Assembly: GCA_902534735.1 (NCBI GenBank)
Contig: CACARD010000005.1
Coordinates: forward strand, 1-64,000
Source of the DNA: an uncultured Pelagibacteraceae bacterium
GTDB lineage: Bacteria; Pseudomonadota; Alphaproteobacteria; Pelagibacterales; Pelagibacteraceae
DNA length: 64,000 nucleotides
Direction of reading: 5' to 3'
This document shows positions 41,410-53,135 of this stretch, piece by piece. Below the pieces are notes generated by a model. That model was not told where the DNA came from. It did no database searches and saw only the letters and a program-made list of their open reading frames with translations. Made by a program: the position numbers and the translations under genes. How positions within the stretch are numbered: the first letter of the stretch is position 1; every line of letters begins with the position of its first letter.

Positions 41410-41460
41410 TTGATCTATTTATATATTTTTAAGATATAAAAAAACTAAAATTAAATATTT

Positions 41461-43416
41461 ATGAAATATCCAGTTTTGTTGCCAAATATATTTGATTATC
41501 CTTTTACTTATGAAAGTAATATTAAATTAAAAGCAGGAGATTATGTAAAAGTTCCATTTGGTAAGAAAAATATTATTGGTGTAATTTGGGATTTTTTTGA
41601 AGAAAAGAATAATAAGGAATTTAAATTAAAATCTATAATTGAAAAAATTCAAATTGAACCACTAAGTAAAAAGACAATGAATTTTCTAAAGTGGTTTTCT
41701 AATTACAATCTTGTACCCCTAGGAATGTGTTTAAAACTACATTTGATTAATGACGAAAATTTAAAAATAAAAAATGACAGCGATCTATTAAAATATGCTC
41801 TATCAAGCAAAAAAGAAAGTTATCAACTTTCTGAAGAGCAAGATAAGGCTTATAAAGAATTATCTAAAAATGATAGCAGTTTTAGAGTTCATTTACTGCA
41901 AGGTACAACCGGTTCAGGAAAAACAATAGTTTATTTTAAAGCTATTGAAAAAATTATAAATATAGAATTGCAAGCTCTAATTTTATTACCAGAAATAGGA
42001 CTAACAAATGAATTTGAAAAAAAATTTAAATCTTATTTTGGATTTGAAGCTGCAGTTTGGCATTCAAAAGTCAGCCAAAAAAAAAGAAAAATTATATGGA
42101 ATGGATTATCAGCAGGAAAAATTAAAGTAGTACTTGGAGCAAGATCATCCTTATTTCTGCCATTCAAAAAATTAGGTTTGATAACTGTAGATGAAGAGCA
42201 CGATCAATCTTATAAACAAGATGAAGGAATTATCTATAATGCTAGAGATATGGCAATATCAAGAGCTAAACACGAAAATATTCCAATAAATTTAGTAACT
42301 GCAGTTCCATCAATCGAAACATATGAAAATATTAAAATTAAAAAATATAATTACTCAAGATTGCTTAATCGATATAAGGGTGCAAATTTACCTAAACACC
42401 ATGTTATCGATCTTTATCAAAATCAACTAGCGACCAAAAGTTCTATATCTCTCAAAACTCTTGAAAAAGTAAAAGAACATTTAAATAAAAAAGATCAAGT
42501 TCTCTTTTTCATAAATAGAAGAGGTTTTGCACCCTATGTTTTATGTAAAAAATGTTTAAATGTTTTTACATGCCCAAGGTGTTCTATAAATTTAGTATTT
42601 CACAAAAATAAAAAAATTCTTTTGTGTCATTACTGTGGATATAATTCAAAATTAAATAGAGATTGTAAAAAAGGAAATGTTTGTGAGTTTGTATTTAGTG
42701 GACCTGGGGTAGAAAAAATTGCAGAGGAAGTTAAAAACCTTTTTCCTAATAAAAAAACAATAATTTTTTCTAGTGACACAATGAATAAAGCATCTGGCAA
42801 AGATAAATTGAATAAAATTATATCTGGTGAAATAGATATTCTTGTAGGCACTCAGTTGATATCAAAAGGATTTCACTTTCCAAAATTGAATTGTATTGTT
42901 GTATTAGATATTGATTTAACTTCTCAAGGACACGATCTTAGGAGCACTGAAAAAAATTTACAACTTTACCATCAGTTATCAGGAAGAGCAGGTAGAACCG
43001 GCAAACCGGCTAATATTTATTTCCAAACATACAATTTAAAACCAGAAGTTATAAATCAAATTACAAATGAAGATCCTTTTAAATTTCTAGAAAATGAATT
43101 AAATTTAAGAAAGAGGAATAATCTACCACCCTACGAAAGATTTATCGCTTTAATCTTATCTTCATCAAATGAAAAAAAACTTGATATAGATGCCGTAAAA
43201 CTTAAAAATATTTTATCAAAATCTATAGATGCAAAAATTTTAGGACCAGTAAATGCTCCAATATATAGAATTAATCAAAAATTCAGAAATAGACTATTAA
43301 TAAGGGCAAAAAAAACATCTAACGTTCAGAAAAAATTGAAAGATGTATTGAAAAATTTTCAACTCTCCAAAGGAATGAAACTTTCAGTTGATGTTGACCC
43401 TATCAGCTTCAATTAG
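41461..43416 (+). CDS. priA: Primosomal protein N' (replication restart helicase PriA)
   Basis: 3'-5' helicase that reloads the replisome at stalled forks. An N-terminal DNA-binding domain (YVKVPFGKKNIIGVIW) is followed by the Walker A GTTGSGKT, the helicase motif DEEHDQSYKQDEG and VVLGARSSLFLPF. A zinc-binding region with paired cysteines (CKKCLNVFTCPRC, CHYCGY, then the degenerate RDCKKGNVCEF) and GRAGRTGKPA complete it. At 651 aa it is shorter than the ~730 of E. coli, mainly in the N-terminal region. Confidence 0.95.
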   Translation: MKYPVLLPNIFDYPFTYESNIKLKAGDYVKVPFGKKNIIGVIWDFFEEKNNKEFKLKSIIEKIQIEPLSKKTMNFLKWFSNYNLVPLGMCLKLHLINDENLKIKNDSDLLKYALSSKKESYQLSEEQDKAYKELSKNDSSFRVHLLQGTTGSGKTIVYFKAIEKIINIELQALILLPEIGLTNEFEKKFKSYFGFEAAVWHSKVSQKKRKIIWNGLSAGKIKVVLGARSSLFLPFKKLGLITVDEEHDQSYKQDEGIIYNARDMAISRAKHENIPINLVTAVPSIETYENIKIKKYNYSRLLNRYKGANLPKHHVIDLYQNQLATKSSISLKTLEKVKEHLNKKDQVLFFINRRGFAPYVLCKKCLNVFTCPRCSINLVFHKNKKILLCHYCGYNSKLNRDCKKGNVCEFVFSGPGVEKIAEEVKNLFPNKKTIIFSSDTMNKASGKDKLNKIISGEIDILVGTQLISKGFHFPKLNCIVVLDIDLTSQGHDLRSTEKNLQLYHQLSGRAGRTGKPANIYFQTYNLKPEVINQITNEDPFKFLENELNLRKRNNLPPYERFIALILSSSNEKKLDIDAVKLKNILSKSIDAKILGPVNAPIYRINQKFRNRLLIRAKKTSNVQKKLKDVLKNFQLSKGMKLSVDVDPISFN

Positions 43417-43451
43417 CCCATTAAATCTTACCATTTTTCACAATCTGAGCC

Positions 43452-43480
43452 TTGAAGACTGATAATTCGTATGTTATCTA
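43452..43480 (+). promoter_or_regulatory. Candidate promoter of the atpHAGDC operon
   Basis: TTGAAG (43452-43457), a 17-nt spacer, then TATCTA (43475-43480) in the 102-bp gap before atpH. The -35 is good and the -10 is partial. The gap has no other strong candidate. Confidence 0.35.
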
Positions 43481-43518
43481 AGCGAAATTTTTAACATCTT
43501 CACAATTGAGAGTATAAA

Positions 43519-44073
43519 TTGAGCGAAAATAAAATATCAATAACTTCTAATAACAGTTATGCCCAAGCATTATTTGAGCTGGCTAACGAAGATAAATCTC
43601 TAGCAAAAGTAGAGGAACAAGTCGTTGCAATTTGTAGCCTCATAAATGAAAGTGAAGAATTTAGATATTTAATCAAAAACCCTACGACTAGTATTGAGGA
43701 TTTAACTAAAGTTATTGAAACAATTTCTGAAAAAAACAATTTTGATAATCTTTTAAAAAGATTTCTAGTTTTTTTAATTCAAAAAAGAAGATTTTTTTAT
43801 TTAGAAAAAATTTTAAGTGACTTTATAGAGGTATGTTCGAAAGCTAGAGGTGAAATAAAAGCAGAGCTTTTTTCAGCTAAAGAACTTAATGAAAAAGATA
43901 TTTCTAAAATTAAAGAAGAGCTATCTCAAAACTTTGGAGCAAAGATACAGTTAAATTATAAATTTGACCCAAGTTTAATTGGTGGCTTGGTATTAAAAGT
44001 GGGAAGTACAATGGTAGATAATTCTATTAAAAATAAACTGCAACAAATTCAAAAACAAATGATAGAGGCATAA
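43519..44073 (+). CDS. atpH: ATP synthase F1 subunit delta
   Basis: Peripheral-stalk subunit linking F1 to the b subunits. The OSCP/delta fold is recognisable from SYAQALFELANEDKSL near the N terminus and the C-terminal DPSLIGGLVLKVGSTMVDNSIKNKL (DPSLIGGLVLKVG). Length (184 aa) is normal. No in-frame ATG fits: the frame has a stop (TGA) at 43507-43509 and then a TTG at 43519 preceded by GAGAG, so TTG is taken as start. It abuts atpA directly. Confidence 0.93.
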   Translation: MSENKISITSNNSYAQALFELANEDKSLAKVEEQVVAICSLINESEEFRYLIKNPTTSIEDLTKVIETISEKNNFDNLLKRFLVFLIQKRRFFYLEKILSDFIEVCSKARGEIKAELFSAKELNEKDISKIKEELSQNFGAKIQLNYKFDPSLIGGLVLKVGSTMVDNSIKNKLQQIQKQMIEA

Positions 44074-45594
44074 ATGGAAATAAATCCTTCAGAAGTAACA
44101 AAAATATTAAAAGAACAGATAAAAAAACTTGGCGATAGAGCTGAGGTTTCAGAGGTCGGACAAGTATTATCTGTTGGAGATGGAATTGCAAGAATTTATG
44201 GCTTGGATAATGTTCAAGCAGGAGAAATGGTTGAGTTTTCTGATGGCTCTAAAGGAATGGCATTAAACTTAGAGAGTGACAATGTTGGTGTTGTTATATT
44301 TGGCGATGATAGAGAAATTAAAGAGGGTGATACTGTAAAAAGAACTGGTGCGATTGTTGATGTACCAGTTGGAAAACAACTTTTAGGAAGAGTTGTTGAT
44401 GGATTAGGAAATCCAATTGATGGAAAAGGAGCTTTAGATAAAAGTTTAGAAAGAAAAAGAGTTGAAGTTAAAGCTCCAGGAATTATTCCACGACAATCAG
44501 TTGGAGAACCAATGCAAACAGGTTTAAAAGCAATTGATAGCTTAATTCCTGTTGGAAGAGGGCAAAGAGAACTTATAATTGGAGATCGTCAAACTGGTAA
44601 AACCGCAGTAGCTATCGATACAATTATCAATCAAAAGAAAATTAATGAGTCAGACGACGAAAGTAAAAAACTTTATTGTATATATGTTGCAATTGGACAA
44701 AAAAGATCAACTGTTGCTCAGATTGTAAAAACTTTAGAGGACGCTGGCGCAATGGAATATACGACTATAGTTTCCGCAACAGCCTCAGACTCTGCGCCTC
44801 TTCAGTTTTTAGCTCCTTACACAGGATGTACTATGGGAGAATATTTTAGAGATAATGGAATGCATGCTTTAATTATTTACGATGATTTATCTAAGCAAGC
44901 AGTCGCATATAGACAAATGTCATTATTATTAAGAAGACCACCGGGGCGTGAAGCATACCCAGGAGATGTGTTTTATTTACATAGTAGATTATTAGAGAGA
45001 GCTGCTAAATTAAGTGATGAAAATGGCGGAGGTTCTTTAACTGCGCTACCAATTATTGAAACACAAGCAGGCGATGTCTCTGCATACATTCCAACAAATG
45101 TAATATCTATTACAGATGGGCAAATATTTTTAGAAACTGAACTATTCAATCAAGGAATTAGACCAGCAGTAAACGTTGGATTATCCGTATCTAGAGTTGG
45201 ATCAGCTGCACAAACTAAAGCTATGAAATCTGTGGCTGGATCAATTAAATTAGAGTTAGCTCAATACAGAGAAATGGCAGCTTTTGCTCAATTTGGATCT
45301 GATTTAGATGCATCTACACAAAAACTTTTAAATAGAGGTTCGAAGTTAACTGAACTTTTAAAACAAGGACAGTATTCTCCCATGACAGTTGCAGAACAAG
45401 TTATATCAATTTTCTGTGGCGTAAAAGGTTATTTGGATGATATTGAACTTAAAGATGTAGCAGACTTTGAAAATAAAGTTCTACAAAAGTGTAAATCTAA
45501 TAAGCCTGAGATTATGGAGTCTATTGCCAAAACTGGGAAGATCGAGGAAGACATTGAAAAACAATTAGTAGAATTAATTAAAGGAATTAAATAA
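44074..45594 (+). CDS. atpA: ATP synthase F1 subunit alpha
   Basis: Non-catalytic nucleotide-binding subunit. The N-terminal [15 protein letters not shown], the P-loop GDRQTGKTA near residue 170, and [18 protein letters not shown] containing the arginine-finger region are present. Length (506 aa) is normal. Second gene of atpHAGDC; the Fo genes are not in the window, as is usual for alphaproteobacteria where they are split. Confidence 0.99.
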   Translation: MEINPSEVTKILKEQIKKLGDRAEVSEVGQVLSVGDGIARIYGLDNVQAGEMVEFSDGSKGMALNLESDNVGVVIFGDDREIKEGDTVKRTGAIVDVPVGKQLLGRVVDGLGNPIDGKGALDKSLERKRVEVKAPGIIPRQSVGEPMQTGLKAIDSLIPVGRGQRELIIGDRQTGKTAVAIDTIINQKKINESDDESKKLYCIYVAIGQKRSTVAQIVKTLEDAGAMEYTTIVSATASDSAPLQFLAPYTGCTMGEYFRDNGMHALIIYDDLSKQAVAYRQMSLLLRRPPGREAYPGDVFYLHSRLLERAAKLSDENGGGSLTALPIIETQAGDVSAYIPTNVISITDGQIFLETELFNQGIRPAVNVGLSVSRVGSAAQTKAMKSVAGSIKLELAQYREMAAFAQFGSDLDASTQKLLNRGSKLTELLKQGQYSPMTVAEQVISIFCGVKGYLDDIELKDVADFENKVLQKCKSNKPEIMESIAKTGKIEEDIEKQLVELIKGIK

Positions 45595-45600
45595 TCATAA

Positions 45601-47905
<2,305 letters not shown>

Positions 47906-47906
<1 letters not shown>

Positions 47907-48304
47907 TGAGTAATCTCTTTAATATAGATATTGTTAATCCAGAACAATCTTTTCTTTCTAAAGATAATGTATTTGAGGTTGTAATACCTGCTGTAGAAGG
48001 AGAGATTGGTATTCTTAAAGACCATATTCCAATCATCTCTTTTTTAAAACCAGGTATAATTAGAGTATTCTCTGAGTCTGAGGAACAAAGTTTCTATGTT
48101 GAAGATGGTATTGTCGAATTTAAAGACAATACATTATCTGTATTAACTAGTTCAATTTTTGATTTAAAAGATGCTGATAAAAATTTTGTATCTGAGTCGA
48201 TAAGCAGTGCTGAAGCAGAATTATCAAAAGATAATATTGATGATCAAAAAAGATTTCTTTTAAACCACAAAGTCGAAGTTCTAAAATCTATAAGTATTAA
48301 TTAA
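47906..48304 (+). CDS. atpC: ATP synthase F1 subunit epsilon
   Basis: Rotor-associated regulatory subunit. The N-terminal beta-sandwich is recognisable from NIDIVNPEQSFLSKDN, VIPAVEGEIGILKDHIP and YVEDGIVEFKDNTLSVL. Length (132 aa) is normal. Its end overlaps the convergent rppH gene by 8 bp, so the two transcripts must overlap unless termination occurs inside coding sequence. Confidence 0.96.
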
Positions 48305-48773
48305 TTACTTTTTCTAGTTCTTTTTGAATTTCTTGATAAACATGAAGTTTGAAATCCACAACTTTAGTTGTTAAATCTTTAATATCTATCCATTTCCAAT
48401 CTAAAAATTCAGGATGTTTAGTCTTAATGTTAATCTCATTTTCCTCTCCATTAAACTTTACAATAAACCACTTTTGCTTTTGGCCTTTATATTTTCCTTT
48501 CCAAATAATTCCTAAAAGGCGATCAGGAAGATCGTAAGTTGTGTATTTGCTTATTTCTTTAACTAGTTCTACTGACTTTATGCTTGTTTCTTCTTTAAGT
48601 TCCCTCAACGCTGCATCAAAATAATTTTCACCTTCATCAATACCGCCCTGAGGCATCTGCCAAAAATCAGCAGGATTATCAATTCTTTTTGCAACAAATA
48701 TCTTATTTTCTTTATTTAGGACTGCGATACCAACACCATTTCTTAATGGAAGTTTTTGAAATTTTTCTTTCAT
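48297..48773 (-). CDS. rppH: RNA pyrophosphohydrolase (Nudix)
   Basis: Removes pyrophosphate from 5'-triphosphate mRNA, starting 5'-dependent decay. The N-terminal LRNGVGIAVLNKENKIFVAKR and WQMPQGGIDEGE are typical of RppH/NudH. The Nudix box runs from G44 (GIDEGENYFDAALRELKEET) with the metal-binding REL.EE glutamates intact. Length (158 aa) is normal. It is 2 bp after ctpA and last in the minus-strand unit. Confidence 0.94.
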   Translation of the reverse strand: MKEKFQKLPLRNGVGIAVLNKENKIFVAKRIDNPADFWQMPQGGIDEGENYFDAALRELKEETSIKSVELVKEISKYTTYDLPDRLLGIIWKGKYKGQKQKWFIVKFNGEENEINIKTKHPEFLDWKWIDIKDLTTKVVDFKLHVYQEIQKELEKVIN

Positions 48774-48775
48774 TC

Positions 48776-49909
48776 TTAACCATTTAATAATTTAAGAGCA
48801 AATTCCAACTGGTTATCAGTATCTGTATTTATTCTAAATTCATCTGAACCTTCAGCAATAACTATATCTGGATTTACACCTACTCTTGAAATCGATTTAC
48901 CTGATGGGAGATAGTATTTAGAAACAGTAAGTCTTATGGCACCTTCGTTTTCTAAAGGAATAATTGACTGGACTGACCCTTTTCCATATGTACTCTCTCC
49001 TACTAATATAGCTCTTTTGTGATCTTGTAGTGCTCCTGCAACAATCTCAGATGCTGATGCAGACCCATAATTAATCAAAATAACCATTGTTTCTCCATCA
49101 ATAATATCTCCTTTTTTTGCAAACCATTTTCTATTTTCATACTTCCTTTTACTTTTTGTTGAAACTATTTCTCCATTTTCTAAAAAATAATCTGATATTT
49201 TTATCGCTTGAGATAACAATCCACCAGGATTGTTTCTTAAATCTAATATGTAATTTTTAATTTTCTTATTTTTCTTAAATTCTTTGATTTTATTTTTTAT
49301 TTGTTTACTACTATTCTCATTGAATGATGTTAATCTTATATAAGCTGTTTGATCATCTTTAATTTCTGACTTTACAGATGCAACTTGTATTATTTCTCTT
49401 GTAATTGTAAATATAAGTGCTTTTCTTTCTCCTCTTCTTCTGACAGTAATTTCTATATCAGATCCAACTGGGCCTCTCATCAATTCTACAGCTTCAGAAA
49501 GAGTTTTTCCTTGAACTTGAACATCATCAATTTTAACGATGTAATCTCCAGCTTTAACACCAACCTCCTCAGCTGGCGAGTTATCAATTGGAGAAATTAC
49601 TTTTACGACACCTGCCTCCATACTGACTTCAATGCCCAATCCTCCAAATTCTCCGCTAGTCTCAGTTTGCATATTTTTAAACGAGTCTGGAGACATATAT
49701 GCTGAATAAGGATCCAAAGATTGCAAAACGCCGTTTATAGCAGCATCCATTGCTTCACTCTGATTTACTTCATCAACATATTCTTTATTAATTTTATCTA
49801 AGACTTCGCTGAATAAATCAATTTTTTTGTAAATATCGTTTTCATTACTCAAAATTGGATTTGTAAATACGAAAAAAATTAAAGACGCTATTAAGTATAC
49901 TTTTTTCAT
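48776..49909 (-). CDS. ctpA: Carboxy-terminal processing protease CtpA (S41 family)
   Basis: Periplasmic serine/lysine protease. A signal peptide occupies residues 1-21 (MKKVYLIASLIFFVFTNPIL). The PDZ domain spans about 88-168 (GGLGIEVSMEAG, SPAEEVGVKAGDYIVKIDD), and the peptidase domain holds S285 in GSASASEIVAGAL and K310 in TYGKGSVQ. The 25-residue spacing equals that of the Ser/Lys pair of E. coli Prc. Length (377 aa) is slightly short; the C-terminal tail is trimmed. It overlaps rsfS by 4 bp. Confidence 0.95.
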   Translation of the reverse strand: MKKVYLIASLIFFVFTNPILSNENDIYKKIDLFSEVLDKINKEYVDEVNQSEAMDAAINGVLQSLDPYSAYMSPDSFKNMQTETSGEFGGLGIEVSMEAGVVKVISPIDNSPAEEVGVKAGDYIVKIDDVQVQGKTLSEAVELMRGPVGSDIEITVRRRGERKALIFTITREIIQVASVKSEIKDDQTAYIRLTSFNENSSKQIKNKIKEFKKNKKIKNYILDLRNNPGGLLSQAIKISDYFLENGEIVSTKSKRKYENRKWFAKKGDIIDGETMVILINYGSASASEIVAGALQDHKRAILVGESTYGKGSVQSIIPLENEGAIRLTVSKYYLPSGKSISRVGVNPDIVIAEGSDEFRINTDTDNQLEFALKLLNG

Positions 49910-50256
49910 ATGATCAGTTTTTCTTTAGGAATTAATTCTGACCACATTTTCTCTAATTCATAAAATTTTCTTTTTTCAGGATTGAAAATATGAACAATTA
50001 AGTCTATTCCATCCACAAGCTTCCAATCATTGCTATCTTTTCCTTCAATTTTACAATTATTCACACCATTAATTTTTAATTTTTCAAAAACTTGTTCAGA
50101 CAAAGCTTGAATATGTCTTGATGATGTACCACTAGCTATAATCATGAAGTCTGCAACTGATGATTTTCCCTCGAGATCTATTGAAACTATGTCTAAGGCT
50201 TTATTAATATCAAGCGTTTTGATTATTTCATCTTTAAGAGCTGATATTTTTTCCAT
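49906..50256 (-). CDS. rsfS: Ribosomal silencing factor RsfS
   Basis: Binds L14 on the 50S subunit and blocks subunit joining in starvation. Typical segments are ALDIVSIDLEGKSSVADFMIIASGTSSRHIQAL (DFMIIASGTSSRHIQAL) and WKLVDGIDLIVHIFNPEKRKFYELEKMW (DLIVHIF.PE.R.FYELEKMW). Length (116 aa) is normal. Located between nadD and ctpA, a common bacterial arrangement with nadD. Confidence 0.95.
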   Translation of the reverse strand: MEKISALKDEIIKTLDINKALDIVSIDLEGKSSVADFMIIASGTSSRHIQALSEQVFEKLKINGVNNCKIEGKDSNDWKLVDGIDLIVHIFNPEKRKFYELEKMWSELIPKEKLII

Positions 50257-50273
50257 TAATTGAATTTAGAGTA

Positions 50274-50816
50274 TCAAATTTTTCTTAATTGAGAAGATGA
50301 AATATTGACTTTATTAAACTTTATAAATTCAACTGCTTTTTTATTATATTTCTTAAATGATTTAGATCTAAAAGCCTTTGATTTGTATCCATTTCGATCA
50401 AATACCAATATTTTGCACATTTTAGTTATTGAATTGTACCCCTTCCATTTATGAAAATTTATTAGGTTATCTGCCCCCATTAAAAAAAATATTTCTGAAT
50501 GTTTAAATTTTTTTTTTAAATGTTTAATTAAATCTACTGTACGATTAGATTTTATTATTTCTTCAAAACATTTAACTTTTATAAATTTATTATTTTTATT
50601 AATTTTTTTTGCATAAGCTGTTCTTTTGTATAGATCATTTGGATTATTTTTTTTAAATGGATTTTGTTTTGTTATAGCCCATATAACTTGGCTCAAATCA
50701 TAATTTTTTTTTGCTAATTTAGAAATTCTTACATGACCAACATGAGCTGGATCAAACGATCCACCGAGTATACCAATCTTTTTATTTTCTAATTTGCCCC
50801 GAACCATAAACTTCAT
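50274..50816 (-). CDS. nadD: Nicotinate-nucleotide adenylyltransferase
   Basis: Adenylates nicotinate mononucleotide in NAD synthesis. The nucleotidyltransferase motif GGSFDPAHVGHVRIS is at about 18-32, FFLMGADNLINFHKWK is typical of NadD, and the C-terminal SSSQLRK is the phosphate-binding ISSxxIR motif. At 180 aa it is a little short. The start overlaps the end of proA by 35 bp; Met4 is an alternative that shortens the overlap to 26 bp. Confidence 0.93.
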   Translation of the reverse strand: MKFMVRGKLENKKIGILGGSFDPAHVGHVRISKLAKKNYDLSQVIWAITKQNPFKKNNPNDLYKRTAYAKKINKNNKFIKVKCFEEIIKSNRTVDLIKHLKKKFKHSEIFFLMGADNLINFHKWKGYNSITKMCKILVFDRNGYKSKAFRSKSFKKYNKKAVEFIKFNKVNISSSQLRKI

Positions 50817-52029
50817 ATTTATAACTTACTAATTGATTTAAACCGACAGGACCTCTTGGTGGTAAGGTGTTTGTTGAAATTCCAACCTCTCCACCAAATC
50901 CAAATTCGCCTCCGTCAGCGAATTGTGTTGACGAATTTTGAATAGCAATAGAGCTTTTTACATTCTTAATAAAGAATTTTGCTGTATTTTTGTTTTTGGT
51001 TACTATTGCATCTGTATGCATAGTTCCATATTTGTTGATATGGGCAACTGCTTCTTCGACATCATTCACTAATTTAACCGAAATAATCGGTGAAAGATGT
51101 TCTTTTGACCAAGTATTATTATTTGCAGGATATGTTTTGCCTTTAAATAATTTACTTATTTTTTTATCAGCTAAAATTTTACAACCACTTTCAGCTAGTG
51201 AATTTAAAATTAAATTTACTGATTTTGATTTACTTTTATGTATTAAGAGAGTTTCAGTTGCACCACATATACTAGTATTTCTCAACTTAGCATTTAATAC
51301 TATTTTGTTTGCCATATTATCTTCTGCCTCTTTATCAATATATGTATGACAAATCCCTTCCAAATGACCAATAACTGGCACCTTTGAAAGTTGTTTAACT
51401 TTTTTTACTAAATTTTTTCCGCCTCGTGGTATTACAACATCAATGGAGTTTTCCATTTTTGATAATAAATAATCTACGAGTTTTCTGCTTTTATTGTTTA
51501 TAAACTGGACGTAATTTTCGTTTACTTTATTTTTTTTTAGAGCTTTCCTAAATAAATTTACTAAAATTTTATTACTATTGTAGGCTTCGGAACCACCTCT
51601 TAATATAACAGCATTCCCAGATTTAAAACATAGTGCTGATACATCCGATGTAACATTGGGTCTACTCTCAAATATTACACCTATAACTCCTATTGGTATT
51701 GTAACCCTTCTAATTTGAAGTCCATTTGGCCTTTTCCATTTGGAAGTTACTTGATTAACTGGATCTTTAAAAGAAGTAATAGTTTTAATAGAGTCAATTA
51801 TACTTTTTAATTTATTATTATTAAGAGCGAGTCTTTGAATTAAGTTTTCTTTTAATTTTTTTTCTTTTGCATAAAAAATATCTTTCTTATTTTCACTAAT
51901 TATTTTATTCTTATTAATCTCAATTAATTTTACAAAATCTTTTAAAACTTTATTCTTTTTTTTTGGACTAATACTTGAATTCAAAGCTTTTCTAGAATTT
52001 AATCCAATTTTTTTAAGTATTTTACTCAT
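50782..52029 (-). CDS. proA: Gamma-glutamyl phosphate reductase
   Basis: Reduces glutamyl-5-phosphate to the semialdehyde for proline. The N-terminal SRKALNSSISPKKKN, the segment RRVTIPIGVIGVIFESRPNVTSD (PIGVIGVIFESRPNV), HLEGICHTYID, the catalytic Cys in NTSICGATETLLIHK and the C-terminal FGFGGEVGISTNTLPPRGPVGL (GEVGISTNTLPPRGP) are diagnostic. Length (415 aa) is normal. It shares one base with proB. Confidence 0.97.
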   Translation of the reverse strand: MSKILKKIGLNSRKALNSSISPKKKNKVLKDFVKLIEINKNKIISENKKDIFYAKEKKLKENLIQRLALNNNKLKSIIDSIKTITSFKDPVNQVTSKWKRPNGLQIRRVTIPIGVIGVIFESRPNVTSDVSALCFKSGNAVILRGGSEAYNSNKILVNLFRKALKKNKVNENYVQFINNKSRKLVDYLLSKMENSIDVVIPRGGKNLVKKVKQLSKVPVIGHLEGICHTYIDKEAEDNMANKIVLNAKLRNTSICGATETLLIHKSKSKSVNLILNSLAESGCKILADKKISKLFKGKTYPANNNTWSKEHLSPIISVKLVNDVEEAVAHINKYGTMHTDAIVTKNKNTAKFFIKNVKSSIAIQNSSTQFADGGEFGFGGEVGISTNTLPPRGPVGLNQLVSYKYEVYGSGQIRK

Positions 52030-53135
52030 TAAATTTTAACCATATCATCTTTATGTATAACTTCAGACTTTGTAACATAGCCTAAAAGATTACTAATTTT
52101 GTTAGAATGTTCTCCTTTTATTTTGGATATCTCATCAGATGTAAAACTACTCAACCCTCTAGCAAATTCTTTGTTATTTTTATCCAAAATTCTAACATGA
52201 TCACCTTTAACAAATTTTCCTGAAACTTTTTTAATACCTGCAGCTAATAAACTTTTTCCATTTTTTAAAGCATTTAAAGCACCATCATCTATTATAATTT
52301 CTCCTTTTGGAGATATAGAGCTAATTATCCATTTTTTTCTTGCATCTAATTTAGATATTTTTGGCAAAAACCATGTCCCAGAATTATGTTCCAGTATATT
52401 TTTAATTGGTCTTTTAATTAAACCATTTGCAATAGCCATATAGCAACCTGAGACTTGACAAACTTTTGCAGCATCAATTTTCGTTTTCATTCCACCAGTA
52501 CCATACTCACTTGTGCTTTTACTTGAAAAATTTTCAATTTTAGAATCAATATTTTTTATTTCTTTAATCAATTTAGCATTTTTATGAATTTTTGGATTTT
52601 TAGAATACAATCCATCAACATCAGATAGTAATATTAAGCAATCTGCACCTGATATTTGAGCAACTCTTGATGCTAATCTGTCATTGTCTCCGTATTTAAT
52701 TTCAGAAGTTGCAATACTATCATTTTCATTAACAACAGGTACAAAATTAAGCTCAAATAAGTTTTCGAAAGTTCTTTTAGCATTTATAGCTCTTCTTCTT
52801 TGTTCAGTATCTTCTAAAGTAATTAGAATTTGAGAAATATTTATTCTATTTGAGCTAAATGTCTTTTTAAAAAGATTCATTAATTCTATTTGTCCGATTG
52901 ATGCAACAGCTTGACTTTTATCAAGCTTTAAAGTTTTTTTATTTAATTGTAATTTTTTACACCCTAAAGCAATTGCTCCAGAACTCACTATAACAACGTT
53001 TTTTTTAAGTTTTTGTAACTCTTTAATATCTTTAGCAAATTCCAAAAGCCATTTTTCTCTAATAATTTTATTGTCATTTATTAATAAAGATGAACCTATT
53101 TTTATTACTACAGTTTTGGAGTCCTTAAGATACAT
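52029..53135 (-). CDS. proB: Glutamate 5-kinase with PUA domain
   Basis: Phosphorylates glutamate in the first step of proline synthesis. Amino-acid-kinase domain, residues 1-255: KIGSSLL near 12, VSSGAIALGCKKL, NENDSIATSEIKYGDNDRLAS (NENDSIATSEI) and LLSDVDGLYSKNP. C-terminal PUA domain about 275-360 (SLLAAGIKKVSGKFVKGD). Length (368 aa) is that of the two-domain form. It overlaps obgE by 11 bp, so ribosome-assembly and proline genes are coupled. Confidence 0.97.
   Translation of the reverse strand: MYLKDSKTVVIKIGSSLLINDNKIIREKWLLEFAKDIKELQKLKKNVVIVSSGAIALGCKKLQLNKKTLKLDKSQAVASIGQIELMNLFKKTFSSNRINISQILITLEDTEQRRRAINAKRTFENLFELNFVPVVNENDSIATSEIKYGDNDRLASRVAQISGADCLILLSDVDGLYSKNPKIHKNAKLIKEIKNIDSKIENFSSKSTSEYGTGGMKTKIDAAKVCQVSGCYMAIANGLIKRPIKNILEHNSGTWFLPKISKLDARKKWIISSISPKGEIIIDDGALNALKNGKSLLAAGIKKVSGKFVKGDHVRILDKNNKEFARGLSSFTSDEISKIKGEHSNKISNLLGYVTKSEVIHKDDMVKI

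Noticed and set aside
48349..49705. Plus-strand frames inside rppH and ctpA
   Set aside because: Both lie antisense to enzymes with intact catalytic motifs and have no recognisable features.
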